Source: Argentina anserina (lineage: Eukaryota > Streptophyta > Magnoliopsida > Rosales > Rosaceae). From it: a stretch of 64,000 nucleotides of DNA. Below, piece after piece: positions 23,501-37,482 of the stretch. Position numbers and translations under genes: made by a program. Positions within the stretch are counted from its first letter, which is position 1. Each line of letters begins with the position of its first letter. The stretch lies in assembly GCF_933775445.1 (NCBI RefSeq), contig NC_065874.1:8823001-8887000 (forward strand). The letters run 5' to 3'. The notes under the pieces are model-generated. The model did not search any database. It saw only the letters and a program-made list of their open reading frames with translations, and was not told the DNA's origin.

Positions 23501-23847
23501 ACGGATCTGTCATTAAATTAGTGATGACAATAATTTATAAGTCGTTTAGTTATAATATTGGCCAACTAGGGTTCCACAATATGATCCTACATGATCTAAT
23601 TTTGCGGAAGATTTGAGTAGGCATGACCTGACATAATTAACTACTTGCTCTTTTCCATTGTTCTTTAATATGAACATGATCGATTAACCTTGTTCATACA
23701 AATTAACAGATATAGGGGCTTAGTTTAATACACCACCCACATGGAGATGATCAGTAAACTAATCCATTCTTTCCTAAGAAATATATATAGCAGATTAGCA
23801 GGCCGTACAGACACAGAATCACAAGCTCACAAGGAGATTATTATAAA
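20588..23847. other. Gene-free AT-rich intergenic sequence
   Basis: No frame longer than about 75 codons and no recognisable domain, tRNA or transposon end. Confidence 0.6.
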
Positions 23848-23879
23848 GATGGAGATGGAGATGGAGATGGAGATGGAGA
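23848..23879. repeat. (AGATGG)n microsatellite
   Basis: About five hexanucleotide units. A TATATATA box lies some 65 bp upstream, and the repeat forms a tiny Met-Glu frame that ends at once. No gene follows. Confidence 0.8.
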
Positions 23880-24480
23880 GGGCATGATGAAATCCCCATC
23901 TTCCATCTTTCCAAGTCATCTAGTTTTACTTTGGCATTATTGCACGCTGCTTAGCTAATTTACTTAATTTTAGAATGTTGTCATGCATGGACTTGGATAA
24001 ACCTTATGAGCTTCTATACTTATCTCAAAAAATAGTATTTAGACATTTTTAGTAATTAAGCCTCTAATTATTTTGACAAACAACTAAAATAATATTTAGA
24101 CCTTCCTAATTTTCTAAAAATGCCCATAATTCAACAAAATTAATAAAACTATAGTTTTACTTTAAAATTTATTCAATTGATTCAAAACTATTATAATTCA
24201 TTTGATTCAAACGTCTTATAACTATATCGAGTTTCTTAAGATTTAAGATTAATTATAATCATAATATAATAAAATTTATATACAATTCATAACAACAAAC
24301 ACATTCAAATAGACGGATCACAATAAACTAAAAAAACACAAAGTGAGAACAATATTTTTATTACAATCCATATATGAAATTATTGAACACGATAATATTA
24401 TAGTATAGTTAAATCTTCCTACGTTTGAAATTTTTCTTATTATTTTGTAAAGAAAAATAAAGAAATCAGATGTATCACAA
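23880..24480. other. AT-rich intergenic sequence
   Basis: Nothing recognisable up to the border of the truncated Copia element. Confidence 0.55.
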
Positions 24481-24523
24481 GATGCCGCCACCGACGGCCT
24501 GAATGCCATGGAGCTGCCGAGAG
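24481..24523 (-). repeat. Short inverted patch of Copia gag sequence
   Basis: These 43 bp match the gag-proximal part of the full-length Copia at 34201-34243, but in the reverse orientation relative to the adjoining Copia body. It marks a rearranged breakpoint at the truncated 5' border. Confidence 0.7.
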
Positions 24524-27500
24524 GAGATTGTGATGCCTCCTATGTTTTCTAATGCATCCATGGCAATCTCTGATGCCCATCGCTCATTTTACAAAGCTTG
24601 TTCTCTTACTAGATTTCAAGGGAATCCTTCTTTGCTAAGGTTCCAACTAAGAACATTTCATTGTTACAAAGTATTTAAGGTGGCATTAGTAGATCCTATC
24701 CAACCGAATGCGGACATTTTTCGGTATTTTTATGGTATAGGCTAAGAGCATCGACGCGTGGATCACACGCCGCTTTGCTTTCCACAAAAAATGCTGCATT
24801 TGCTAAGTTTTTAGCTATGATCATCATACTAAGGGCTCACCACCCTTCCCATCCTCTCGAATCTATTTGATTGGATACCGTTGGAGAGTTCACCTCCACG
24901 ACTTTGATGATTTTGTTTTGCATGTCTACTGGGATCGTCGTTGAACATATTATTCTTCATGTTCATTCACTGCACGATCTAGCAGAGCTCGAACTTGGTT
25001 ATGGGTACTAACCTGCCGATTTTTACATGGGGATATGTAATGATGTTTCATGCAGCGACACTTATTCGTTTTAGACCCACAACTCACCAAGCGTTTAGTG
25101 CGTACCAGATGGTTACTGGAGTCTGGATACAATCCCAATGTTCTTTTCACTAACGCTTATTTGATTAAGTTGTTCAGTGCCTATAGGGTTTAGGGATTGT
25201 CATAATCTCAATGGGTTTACTTGAAACGCTTCAGTATTTTGGTTGGTTATGATTTATGAATTACCAATACTTGTCCGCTATTTCCAATATACAACCGTGA
25301 ATCTCTATCTTGTGATATTCACAAACGGTCACTTTAATGAGACATACTTTCCGTCATTAAGATCCCGCACTACTCAAAGTGAGCAAATGTGCAACACATT
25401 ATCAACCTCCAGAAATTCAAAGATTCGATGCTCAATGATTTTACCGATATTGCGAAAGTGACAAGATCACACATAAATGTTGTGATGTGCCGATAAGGTT
25501 GGAACTCTCAGTATATAGGAGAATTTCATATGAACTGGTCCTAGCACCGTTAACACCATCCCTGACATTGGGAAGGAAGTCGACGATGACACCATCGTAC
25601 GTTATGGTGTTGTCGGCGCCCGTGGTATTGCCCCACAAAACAAGGGCGGAAAATGCAAAGATGGACTAGTAAGGGTAATAACTTTGGTCTTGGCTTCTAC
25701 CTAGATGAGGGGAGACCATTATACTCTGAAATCAAAAACCAGAAAGAAGCGAGGTGCGTAGGCACAAGTATTTCGCCCATCATCAAGAGATATTCTCTAA
25801 ATATGTGTATCAACTAAGTTTTTGTGGGACGCTACAAACTCCTTTTGTTGATGTTAGAGAAAAATAGAAATCTCTAAAATTGATCATATAAAGCGCGCGC
25901 ATATGTTAATGGATTGATCTCCCATGTTTGATGATGTATTCGCTTATGCTCTTATTCTGTTGTAAAGTATCAACGATGAACAACTTAACCGAAGTGGAAA
26001 GAATCAATACAGGCTGAACTAGACTTGTTATATTAGTCATTGTTCGTAAATGTAATGAGAAAGATGAAGTCGTGTGATATTTACAGGACTTATGGCGCAA
26101 AGATCGTTTCATTATCCTAGTATTGACTACGATGAGTCATATTATCTCGTTATGGACATAATTGCTTTCCGCTACTTGATCAGTAGTAGTGTCCATGAAA
26201 ACTGATTTGCAGCATATGATAGTGGTCAAAGAATATCTGTAAAGGGATTTTGACACAAATATGAAAGTGTCTGAGGGACCTTAATTGCTTGTTTAAATAT
26301 CTCCAGACCAGAGAGAGCTTATGTAATTAGATTGCGACGTTCGAGAGAACGTAGTACAATCGGTTGCAAGAACTCATACCCATATGTGTTCATATGAAAG
26401 CTAATTCTTGATTCTCGATTCTATCTAAGTAAAGATGATGAAGAGATTCAATGAGTTATGGATTCATACATGTAAGTGTGTTGAGACACTATTGCTTTCA
26501 TTATGATGTGATTAATTATGCGCATATGCATCGTCATTGGACTTGCATTGCTCTTTTGACATGAGTTTAGTTCTACACTTAGTGAACCAACACAAATCCT
26601 ATCCACACCAACGCAGCCAGCAGCTCCAGCAACATCAACGTATGCCTTGGTGTAGCAGTCGACATTGGTAGCATAGAGGATGCGTACGATTTCGTCTCGG
26701 ACCAAAATCAGTCATTCATTGGTCAATTCCCCCATTCTTTTGTGAAAGACACATTGAATGTGACAAATCAGAATCTGTCCAGTTTTGAAGATCAACTTCA
26801 ATGAGACCTACATGACAGCTCGCTTAATAAAATATAGTGAAATTGGTACCGTTTGAAATGTCTATGTGTCTACTTTTCAAGGACACTAACCATTTTTAAT
26901 AGCTATCATATTGAGTGAGTGATGAGCATTTTAGCGAAGTAGGACAGTTCTGTCCGGGAATTTGCAAGTTAGTCAACTTCAACAGAGCACTGTGAATTGC
27001 TTCGATCGAACTAGGCTGTAAACTTTATGTCATTGGAAAGCCATGGGTGTCTACTTTCCAGAACATTTTATGTTTGCTGATACCTATTGTAACGAAGAAG
27101 TTATGGCCGTTTAAGTGAGTGAATGACAATCTACTCGAGAATATGATTTTCGTTGCAAACTCTTGTTTTGAGTTGTTATGCAATCTTGTTTCCTAAGATC
27201 TAAGTTTGGATAAGTATAGCATGTATGATCTAAGGATGTGTGAGTAGATTAATGATTAATCCTTAGCCAATATTACTTTTTAGACGCATCTAATGAACGT
27301 TGTATACGTTGTTCTTTGTACTCCATGATTATGACACTAATCAGAGCGAGTTGTTTCGTAGATTTCAGGGGGAGTTACCTCACATGATACTATCAAATGC
27401 AGACGGTGCGGTGTACTCTTTTTTTCCTTCGATCAAGCTTTTCTTTTTACCCAAGAGGTTTTTATTTTGTTTGACAAGGTTTTTACCGAGGCAACGATGT

Positions 27501-27755
27501 GTGCACCATGCAACCTAGGCATGCGACACAAGGGGGAGTGTTCCGGGAGAATTACTATTCTACCATTGTGTGTGTCTTAGTCGTATTAGGTTTTCTGTTA
27601 GAGATAGATTCACATCTCTGTAATAGATCAGAATTCTGAATCCTACGAGATTGTGGTTATGTAATGCCTATATATAGGCCCCATTATCAATCAATAAACG
27701 GTTACGTTCGGTTCCATTACGTTTTTATTATTCTCGTTTCGTTCCTCCTCAAACA
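24524..27755 (+). mobile_element. Ty1/Copia retrotransposon, 5'-truncated, plus orientation
   Basis: Runs from gag-proximal sequence through integrase and reverse-transcriptase remnants to a 3' LTR. The integrase C-terminal signature, reading WGYVMMFHAATLIRFRPT, lies near 25025-25090. A reverse-transcriptase remnant lies near 26260-26400. The 3' end has the polypurine tract ACAAGGGGGAG directly before the LTR at 27539. Every region has frameshifts or stops, so it is dead. It is colinear with, and inverted relative to, the copy at 30933-37698. The 5' LTR is missing. Confidence 0.88.
27539..27755 (+). repeat. 3' LTR of the truncated Copia element
   Basis: 217 bp, beginning TGTTCCGGGAG and ending CTCCTCAAACA, with a TATATATAGG promoter-like box. 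It closely matches the two LTRs of the inverted full-length copy. Confidence 0.9.
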
Positions 27756-30628
27756 GTATTAATTTTTTTGTTTATTTTTATATTTATCTGTGTTGGTAAT
27801 TTCACATTTGTTGACAAAATCAACACTAATTTGAAAAAAGATTACTTACAAGCCTGGCTGTTTTAATGGAGATCATCGAACGTTATTGTGAGTTACATAT
27901 GGATGGAGTAATTATTATGTGTATCCGGAATATCACGTAACACTGTCATGTGGTGTACCTAACCAATTATATTACTTCATGGTGTAGCAAACATGCACGT
28001 GGTGAAAAGAGAAAAAAAATTAAATATGAGTAACTAATCAGAAACGAACACAGTAAAAAATGAACCAATAATATTAAAGAAATACGCCATGTAGACTATG
28101 TACCGGGTACATATAATAATTTTTCCATATGGATGATCGATAATTGTGAACTATGAAGGAATATGGTAACTCGGTCGATGTAAGATAATTTTCTGGTTCG
28201 AAAAACTGTGATCAAATGCTCATTGTATCTTGTTGATAGTTGATTTACATATATATGGCTTGACCGAAGAGATGATCGCATGTGTAAGTTGTGACCAGTA
28301 GCCACTGCTGCACTCTATTATCATATCAAGTTAATTTCATACAAAATATGAGAATCGATCATTCCGTGAAAAAAAACTACTTAAAATTGGTTTTGAGATT
28401 GCTGTTCTTACGTTAGCTGAAAATTACTCATAATATTTACCCTTTCATATCTTCTATTCAATATAATTAGTAGTTTGATTTAGTGTTTGGCAGTTGTTGC
28501 ACTCAATTAGTCCCATATAGGATCGATGACTGTGTCAAATACTTAGCTTCAAGTCTGAATTAAGGAGATGGAGAAAGATACCACCCAAGGACCGATGAGA
28601 TCGAGTAGATGTGCCCTCTTCATCATGCACATTACTTCCTAGCCTTAATTCACCTTTATGTACCTTTCATTATACTCTATTATTGCTCACCCATCAACTC
28701 GATCAATTCCATCGACCATAATCTAGAAAGCATACACCAAAAGCAATAAAAAGTCGAAGGAAAAAAAAAGACAGAGGCATTACATATATAGTTCATTTTG
28801 ATTGCTTTCTTGTGACAAAAAAATACTAATTCCAAGGGCCAAGAATACTTGGGAAGCATACAATCATGATAATAAGGATTCTAGTTTCTCCTATCGGACT
28901 AAAAAAGAAACCAAAAAAAAAAAAGATGCATTGGGTTGGGAATCATGTGTGTTTGTGCTTTCACCACCCTTGACTTGTGGAGATTGATATATACAATTAG
29001 GGTTCTTCCTTTATCTTTCTCTTGCTTTCAACTTACAGGTTTTGGAGTCCTAGCTAGACTTTGTATTCTATATTCTACATCTGATCTCCACAGTACCCCC
29101 ATCCATCCCCTTGTTATAACTCTTCTCGATCACATTGTGAGAATCTCCTTCTTCACTATATCTTTCTCCGTCTTTCCAGCTCTGCTTCTTCTATTGGAGA
29201 TCGAATCTCATTCATCAACCCCAACAACCCTTAAGACCAACCCTAACCCTAACATTGAATATGTCCTCCTCATGCATGAGAATTAGATATGTTGTTCGAT
29301 CTGAAGCGCAAGCTAGGTTTCCCAATCTTGCTTTGAATGAGCACTGCAGCAGCACCAAACTACTGGTGTGGGGAGTTGGGCTAATGGGACTAGCTATTAT
29401 TATTTCTTGTATCGGAAACATACCTTACTTGTGCCCAGGAAACCTAGAAAGATATGTCAGCTTTAAATATCTCTCTATATCTATCTCTGCCACGAACCAG
29501 AACAGAAATCTTGACCGTTTGGTTGGGAAAGTGAAGGAGAAATGACATTCATTTCATGGTCCCATGGTACATGATTCTGTATACCTATCTGCAGTAGCAC
29601 AGAAGCACTAGTACAAAGTACCATGCTACTCACGAGTTGTATATTTTAGGGCAGCCCTTATTGTATTCAGAACCTTTGTTATTATACACGTAAGTAAAAA
29701 CACACCTTATCATTTTAAGCTAAGACTTTCTATTGATACTGTATGACCCACTTGAAATACCGAAATACGTACTCCATCAGCTAAATATGGGAATGAGATG
29801 GATTTGTTCAATCAAGTTATAGTAACTCCACGTCATAAGACTAACTTGGTATGATTTCGAGCTGGGGAGCTTAATCAGCGATGTGTATTTGTACTAATTT
29901 AAATGAGTGGTTAGATTTCATTAAATATATAATTTTATCATTTAAAAAAGAAATATTATTAAATATGAATAGTTAAAATAAAGATGGTCTACTTGCACCA
30001 TGGTGCATTCAATAATTTTCTTTGGAACTAGTCTAAGTAAGACCAATCTAATAATATTGTAAGGAATCAGCTAGATCATATTTTCAACTATTGGGTAATG
30101 ACATACATGTATGTTAGTATATAATTCCAAAGTTACTTGAATAGAAAAATGTCAAAACTGATTAGCCGGTTTTGTCAAAAACATAATCAATTTTGAATTT
30201 AGGATGTTTTTCAAAACATTATTTTGCCCATAAAGTAAGAATCTTATTCCCAGGTTTCCAACATTCAATGATACATATACAAAAGAAAGAAGGAAACAAG
30301 CAAGTGGGAATTGGAAATGGGTTCTGGACTTCTGGTTCTTTAGGATAAATGATCATTATGCAAAGTAGTAATATATACTTGAAAATTGAGGTTGAGATTG
30401 TGCTGTTTCAGAAAGAAAGCATTTCCATATGTAATATATATTTCTCTTCTGCATATTTCCTATGGTGTTTGGCAGGATTAAATGTCTCCATGTGCATTTC
30501 AATACATTAGGACAAGCCAAATTTTCTCAAATTTTTTGATAATGCATTCAACAAGTGAATTATTCAATAGAGAAGGATACTTGTCCCAAGGGGAACTGGG
30601 TCTGTCAGCCATAATGTAGCTAGCTAGA
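27756..30628. other. Intergenic spacer between the two inverted Copia copies
   Basis: AT-rich, gene-free apart from a doubtful 94-codon frame at 29261-29545. Confidence 0.55.
29261..29545 (+). CDS. Doubtful small protein with one predicted membrane segment
   Basis: The 94-codon frame starts MSSSCMRIRYVVRSEAQAR and contains a hydrophobic stretch KLLVWGVGLMGLAIIISCIG that could span a membrane. Upstream is a CT-rich leader-like region (28990-29230). I do not recognise a family. It may be a lineage-specific peptide gene or a chance frame in a transcribed noncoding region. No intron or polyadenylation signal decides the matter. Confidence 0.2.
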   Translation: MSSSCMRIRYVVRSEAQARFPNLALNEHCSSTKLLVWGVGLMGLAIIISCIGNIPYLCPGNLERYVSFKYLSISISATNQNRNLDRLVGKVKEK

Positions 30629-30932
30629 TGATGTGCTTTTATTATCCTATATTTTTATGCATTATATCTTTAGTTTATTTGTTTAATTCGATCATTTATG
30701 ATTGATTTATGTTATTTTAGTGTGTTTGTAGGTTTGTGTCAAAGAGAGAATAAAATAAGCTAAAATAAGTTAAAATAAGCTAACAAATATTAAATGGCAA
30801 TTATTCTTCATTGTCAGAATATAAGATAACAAATATTTATTTAATTCTCTAATTTATGATTGATTTATGTTATTTTAGTGTGTTTGTAGGTTTGGGTCAA
30901 AGAGAGAAGAAAATAAGCTAAAATAAGCTAAC

Positions 30933-31148
30933 TGTTTGAAGAGGAACGAAATGAGAATAATAACGACGTAGTAGAACATAACGTCTTCCTTTATTGATGA
31001 TAATAAGACCTATATATAGGGATTACATAACCACAATCTTGTAGGATTCGGAGTCATAATCTATTACGGAGATGCGAATCTATCTCTAACAGGAAACCTA
31101 ATAAGGCTAAGACACACGAAATGGTAGAATAGTAATTCTCATGGAACA
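30933..31148 (-). repeat. 3' LTR of full-length Copia
   Basis: 216 bp, TG...CA ends when read on the minus strand (TGTTCCATGAG to CTTCAAACA). It contains the TATATATAGG box. Confidence 0.93.
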
Positions 31149-31959
31149 CTTCCTCTTGTGTCGCATGCCTAGGTTGTATGGTGCACACATTGTTGTCTCG
31201 GTAAAAACCTTGTCAAACAAAATAAAAACCTCTTGGGTAAAAAGAAAAGCTTAATCGAAGGAAAAAAGAGCACAACGCACCATTTGCATTTGATAGCATC
31301 ATGTGAGGTACTCCTCCTGAAATCTACGAAACAACTCCCCCTGATTAGTGTCATAATCATGGAGTACAAAGAACAACGTATACAACGTTCATTACATGCG
31401 TCTAAAAAGTAATCTTGGCTAAGGATTAATCATTAATCTAGTCACACATCCTTAGATCATACATGCTATACTTATCCAAACTTAGATCTTAGGAAACAAG
31501 ATTGCATAACAACTCAAAACAAGAGTTTGCAACGAAAATCAGATTCTCGAGTAGAATGTCATTCACTCACTTAAACGGCCATAATTTATTCGTTACAATA
31601 GGTATCAGCAACCGTAAAATGTTCTGGAAAATAGACACCCGTGACTTTCCAATGACATAAAGTTCACATCCTAGTTCGATCAGAGCAATTCACAGTGCTC
31701 TATTGAAGTTGACTAACTTGCAAATTCCCGGACAGAACTGTCCTACTTTGCTAAAACGGTCATAACTCACTCAATATGATAGTTGTGAACAAATGGTTGG
31801 TGTCCCTGGAAAGTAGACACATTGACCTTTCCAACGGTACCAACTTCACCATATTTATAAGTCTCGTTGAAGTTGACCTACGAAACTGGATAGATTCTGA
31901 TTTGTCATATTTAATGTTTTTTTCGCAAAGGAATGGGGGAATGAACCAATGAAGGACTA

Positions 31960-34293
31960 ATTTTGGTCCGAGACAGAACCGTACGCATCCTCTACGCTAC
32001 CAATGTCGAATGCTACATAAAGGCGTACGTTGATGTTGCTAGAGTTGCTGGCGGCGTTGGTGTGGATAGAACTTGTGTTAGTATACTAAGTGTAGAACTA
32101 AACCCATGTCAAGGGAACAATGCAAGTCCAATGACGATGCATAGGCGCATAGTTGATCACATCATGATGAAAGAAATAGTGTCCCAACAACACTTACATA
32201 TATAAATCTATAGCTCATTGAATCCCTTCATCATCTTTACTTAGACGGAATCGAGAATCAAGAATCAACTTTCATATAAACACATATGGGTGTGAGTTCT
32301 TGCAACCGATTGTACAACGTTCTCTCGAACGTCGCAATTTGATTACATAAGCTCTCCGTGGTCTCGAGGCATTTAAAGTCCCTCGGGCACTTTCATATAT
32401 GTGTCAAGATCCCTTTACAATATGCAATGACCACTATCATATGCTGCAAATCAGTTTTCATGGACACTACTACTGATTAAGTAGTGGAAAACAATTATGT
32501 CCATAACGAGCGAATATAACTCATCGTATTCAATACTAGGATAATGAGACAATCTTTGCGCCATAAGTCTTGCAAATATCGCATGACTTTATCATTCTCA
32601 TTACACTTACGAACAACGACCAACATAACAAGTCTAGTTCAGCCTGTATTGATTCTTTCCACTTCGGTCAAGTTGCTCATCGTTGATACTTTACAATGGA
32701 ATAAGAGCATAAGCGAATACATCATCAAATATGGGAGATCAATCCATTAAACACATGTGCGAGGTTATACGATAAATTGAGAGATTTATTTTCTTCTCTA
32801 ACATCAACAAAAAGAGTCTGTAGCGTCCCACAGAAACTTAGTTGATACAAATGTTTAGAGAATATCTCTTAATGATGAGTGAAATACTTGTGCCTACGCA
32901 TCTCGCTTCTTTATGGTTTTGATTCCAGATGATAATGGTCTCCCCCTCATCTAGGCAGGATCCAAGACCGAAGATATGACCCTTACTAGTCCACCTTTTC
33001 CTTTGCCGCCCTTGTTTTGTGGTGCAATACCACGGGCGCCGATAACACCATAGCGTACGTTGGTGCCATTACCGGCTTCCTTCCCACTGTCAGGGATGGT
33101 GTCAACGGTGCTAGGACCAGGTCATATGAAATTCTCTTATATTTTGAGAGTTCCAACCTTACCGGCATATCACAGCATTTATGTGCGATCTCGTCACTTT
33201 CACAATATCGGTAAAGTCATTGAGCAATAAATCTTTAAATTTCTGGAGGTTGATAATGCGTTGCACTTTTGCTCACTTTGAGTAGTGCGGGATCTTAATG
33301 AGACATAGTGCCACACCACGTCAATTGCTAGCGTTAAAACCGGAATGAGAGCATTTCATATCTCCTCCTAACGACGGGAAGTAAGTCTCAACAAAGTGAC
33401 CGTCTGCTAAAATCGCAGGATAGAGATTCACGGTTGTAGATTGGAAATAACGGACAAGTGTTGGTGATTCATAAATCATAACCAACCAAAATACTTAATC
33501 GTTTCAAGTAGACCCATTGAGATTACTACAATAGAGGCACATAAACAACTTTAACCAAATAGACGTTAGTGAAAAGAACGTTGGGATCGTATCCAGTAAC
33601 CATCTGGTACGCACTAAACGCTTGGTGAGTTGTGGGTCTAAAATGAATAAGTGTCGCTGCATGCAACATCATTACATATCCCCATGCAAAAATCGGCAGG
33701 TTAGTACCCATAACCAAGTCCGAGCTCTGCTAGATCGTGCAGTGAATGAACATGAAGAATAATATGTTCAACGACGATCCCAGTAGACATGCAAAACGAA
33801 ATCATCAAAGTCGTGGAGGTGAACTCTCCAACGGTATCCAATCAAATAGATTTGAGAGGATGGGAAGGGTGGTGAGCCCTTAGTATGACGATCATAGCTA
33901 AAAACTTAGCAAATGCAGCGTTTATTGTGGAAAGCAAAGCGACATGTGACCAACGCGTCGATGCTCTTACCATATACCATAAAAATACCGAAAAATATCC
34001 GCATTCGGTTGGATATGGTCCACTAATGCCACCTTAAATACTTTGTAAGAATAAAATGTTCTCGGTTGGAGCCTTAACAAAGAAGGATTTCCTTGAAATC
34101 TAGCAAGAGAACAAGCTTTGCAAAATGAGTGATGGGCATCAGAGATTGTCATGGAGGCATTAGAAAACATGGGAGGTATCACAAGCTCATGTGAAGGAGG
34201 GGATGCCTCCACTGACGGCCTGAATGCCATGGGGCCGCCGAGAGGGGCAGACTCGGCCTCACCGTGCATGGCACGAATAGGCACGTGGAGCAC
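31960..34293 (-). pseudogene. Copia gag-pol remnants
   Basis: The minus strand carries separate short frames that together follow the Copia order. Gag-proximal sequence lies at 33967-34293 (MFSNASMTISDAHHSF). The integrase C-terminal region is at 33526-33717, with WGYVMMLHAATLIHFRPT and then YDPNVLF. Reverse-transcriptase remnants lie around 32280-32400. Frameshifts and stops separate them, so no functional polyprotein can be made. The same order and similar lesions are seen in the plus-strand truncated copy. Confidence 0.8.
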
Positions 34294-37200
34294 GGGTGAG
34301 GTGATTCTCCAATCGCTTCGTGAACATTAAAAATAGATAATTATGTGAATTCCAAAGAACTCGAATCATCATATCTCGTTCAAAATGACCAAAAAATGAT
34401 CATGTCAAAACCGAGGAGACAACAAAACCAAACCTATGATTCAAAGAATCTTGAGTTACATAAAGCTACTGCTACAAGCAAGTACAGTCATGTCTGCAGG
34501 CTAACAAAGCTACTATCTAAGCTTGAAAAAGCTAATGTCAATGAAATCAGACAGATTTATTTTTCTTCATTCTTAACACAAATATCAAGATGAAAATTCA
34601 TCATTGGCATGTATGGCCTTTAAAACTTATCAAGGCACGAAGATATAGAATACAATCTCTGCACGAGACCTACGCCGCAAAACAGTGTGGGTGGTTACGC
34701 AATTAGCAATACACTTGATTTCACGGCGGGACATGCTCAAAATAAAATTAAGAGAGTCAATGACGCGGTGATATTCTCTAGACAATACGCCGTTGGATAT
34801 TGTAAGAGGGGGGATTGAAATAAAGTGCAATCCCATCAAGTGTATCACATGACAATAGAATTACATTCTTCAACTTAAGAGTCGGAAAAACATGGTATTT
34901 GAGCAGTTGAATACCAAACAATTAGGGTGGAAAAACCATCCAATTGGTGTGGGTGGTCACCAATAATAATAAAATCGTTTGAGCTATGAAACGACTTGGA
35001 GAAAACCGAAAAATTAATCGGAAAACCATGTTAAAAGAACTCAAAACCGGGTGAAATTTGGACTGGGAAAACGTGACAGTAAAAATTGCTGGAAATATGC
35101 CGGAAAAATGACGAGAAATGACAAAAAATCGCCAGAACCGGCGGCGCCGATTACCGAAAATCGGCCTGCAAGGAGGCCGGGGCTGCTTGTCCGACAGGGG
35201 ACGCGGGCAGGAACCAGGTGGTGGCACCGGAAACGCCGGCAAGTGGCTGGACGGCGGCCAAAATGCCGGTAAAACGTCGGAAAATGTTCCGAAAATGTCG
35301 GAACAGTAATCAGGAAAAACGACGACAATTTTGACGTTCCGATGTCCGTTTTTCAAATTTTAAGATCCAAATTCATAATGTAGTACTATTGGGGTCCCAT
35401 GTAATCCAAAAGTGGCCAATTTAAAAACCACGTGAGTTGCAAACGTTGACCATTCATGCTAGGTTTAAAGCAAATAAAATTCTCACGAGTTCATCTTGTA
35501 AACAAGAAATACGAGTAATTTTATTGGATATGCAAATATTTAATACAACAAAAACAAGGTTCCAATTCCAATAGACGACTTAAGCTAAAGTCGAGTAAGA
35601 AACATGACAATGCCAATGTCATACTTGAAAAATAGTAAGCAAAAAACATAGTCAAAATAGATTGACTAATCAAAAGTCCATAGCAACAAAATCTTGCATA
35701 TCAGATCGGGCAGAGCCTTAGCCTGAGGCTCAAAAATGTGCTTACTTGAGAATGGAAGAATGTTACGTTTCTATCTCCAAAATTCCCTCAAGAAATAGAT
35801 ACATGTGCCAAAAATGACATGTGTTTCTCGGATGTGGAGCATGCTTCAAGGTCAACTCTGATAATACAACGTCATAGACGTTTATTGAATCACTTTAAGT
35901 GTGTCCCATAGAATTCGTTATTTTTTGGGATCTTTTGTCAGCAAATAGTGCTGCTTCAGAGTAATGAATTTCAACTCAAATGAATGAGTACGTAGACCTT
36001 GACATTATCGTTTATAGACATGAGTTTAAGAAAACTCAAATATTCAAATAGCAGTCGCGGTGACGACGCATCCATAAAAAATGAGGGTTGTATAAGTTTC
36101 GAATAATCGAAACTATTCAAGTATGTAACCGGAATTAGAAGGGTTGTGATGTATATGGTCACAAAATAATCGATGCATATCGGCGATTCTCATGATCGCT
36201 CCTAAAATAGCGGTGCACTCAGGCGACCACACGAAATCGATTTCTTCCCTTTAAATAATAATGCGACTCCTCCAGGACCATCACACGAAAAACGTCGACC
36301 AAGAAGGGAATCATATCCCTCTTTGGTCTCATCGGCGTTATAAGAAAGGCCGCAAAAAGAGACATGAAAAAGGCTAATATCGCACGATAATTTATATATA
36401 TATATATATATGTTCAAAAACAGCAACTTTAAGAAAAACATACTTATTGGTCTGCCAAATAGACTGCATAAAATTAAATTGCTATGCGAATCGATATTCG
36501 TGTAGAAAAGTTGCTTGATGAATTATTTTTCCTTGTCGATCTTCGTACTGATGGCAGAAAAAGAACATGAGTAACTCCATCTCTGGCATGCATGTCATCA
36601 CAATGGTACGAGCACGTGAAAATGTAGTTAGAAAACTAAAACGTACAAATAAATGATTAAATTGAATAGGAAAAGAGAATGAAATAGAGTTATAGGGCCA
36701 ATAGGCCATTGGGCTCGGAAGGGTCTGAGGCCCAAAAAAAAGTTGTTGGGCTAGCAGAAAACCAAGACCCGAGCTCGGGTAGGGTTTCAGCGGAAACATG
36801 CCAGATTAGCTGCGAGTCCGGTCATGGCTGTCGCGGTTCCTCGTCGACGATTTGCGAAACCGGATTGGAAACACGTCATCAGGTATGCGTTCGTTGCTGA
36901 CGGAGGCGCATACGAGGCTGGGATGCTGCGTTATGCCTGGAGATCGCCTTGAATGACCGGGTCAGACTCTATTTGATGGCGACCGATGTCGAGAGAAACT
37001 GATGGAGGAGCCGCTCGGATTTGACCTTGGTTTCTGCGTAATGGTGTCCATCCAGAATCGTCGGGGAGACATGCGATCTGGGTCATCAGAATGTTAAGGA
37101 AACTTGACGACGTCGATGTTGAATAGCGCTGGTCTAGGCGGAGGACGCACGGGTTCTGGGTCGATAGCGCAAGGCGGCGCTGGTCTGTGGTCCCTCGACG

Positions 37201-37482
37201 ACGACAAGGCGGCGTTGGGCGGGCAACCAAGGAGGGTGGGGCGGTGCTGTTCTACCTGAATCAGATGCGGAAGAAGAAGATGGGTGCCATAGCAATTGTA
37301 TGGGTGCCCAGAGCAGAAATGATTTCTGTTTTTTTTTCGACAACAATTTGTCGGCCTATGATCTAATTTTCCGGCGATGCAAGGAAAATAGGTTGCCGGG
37401 GGACAAGATCTCAGGGTTAGGGTTAATTTCTTTTAGTGGTGGCCTCGTCGCTCAAACACTTTAGAACAAAGTGCTGATAACA
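34294..37482 (-). other. Copia 5' untranslated and gag region, decayed
   Basis: Lies between the 5' LTR and the recognisable gag. It includes a proline/arginine-rich stretch at 34920-35356 with repeated CCGGAAAATG-like motifs and an AT microsatellite near 36391-36411. No intact frame. This segment is absent from the truncated copy at 24.5 kb. Confidence 0.55.

Noticed and set aside
34922..35356. 144-codon proline/arginine-rich minus-strand frame
   Set aside because: Lies in the noncoding or gag-leader part of the Copia element and is built from repeated CCGG-type motifs.
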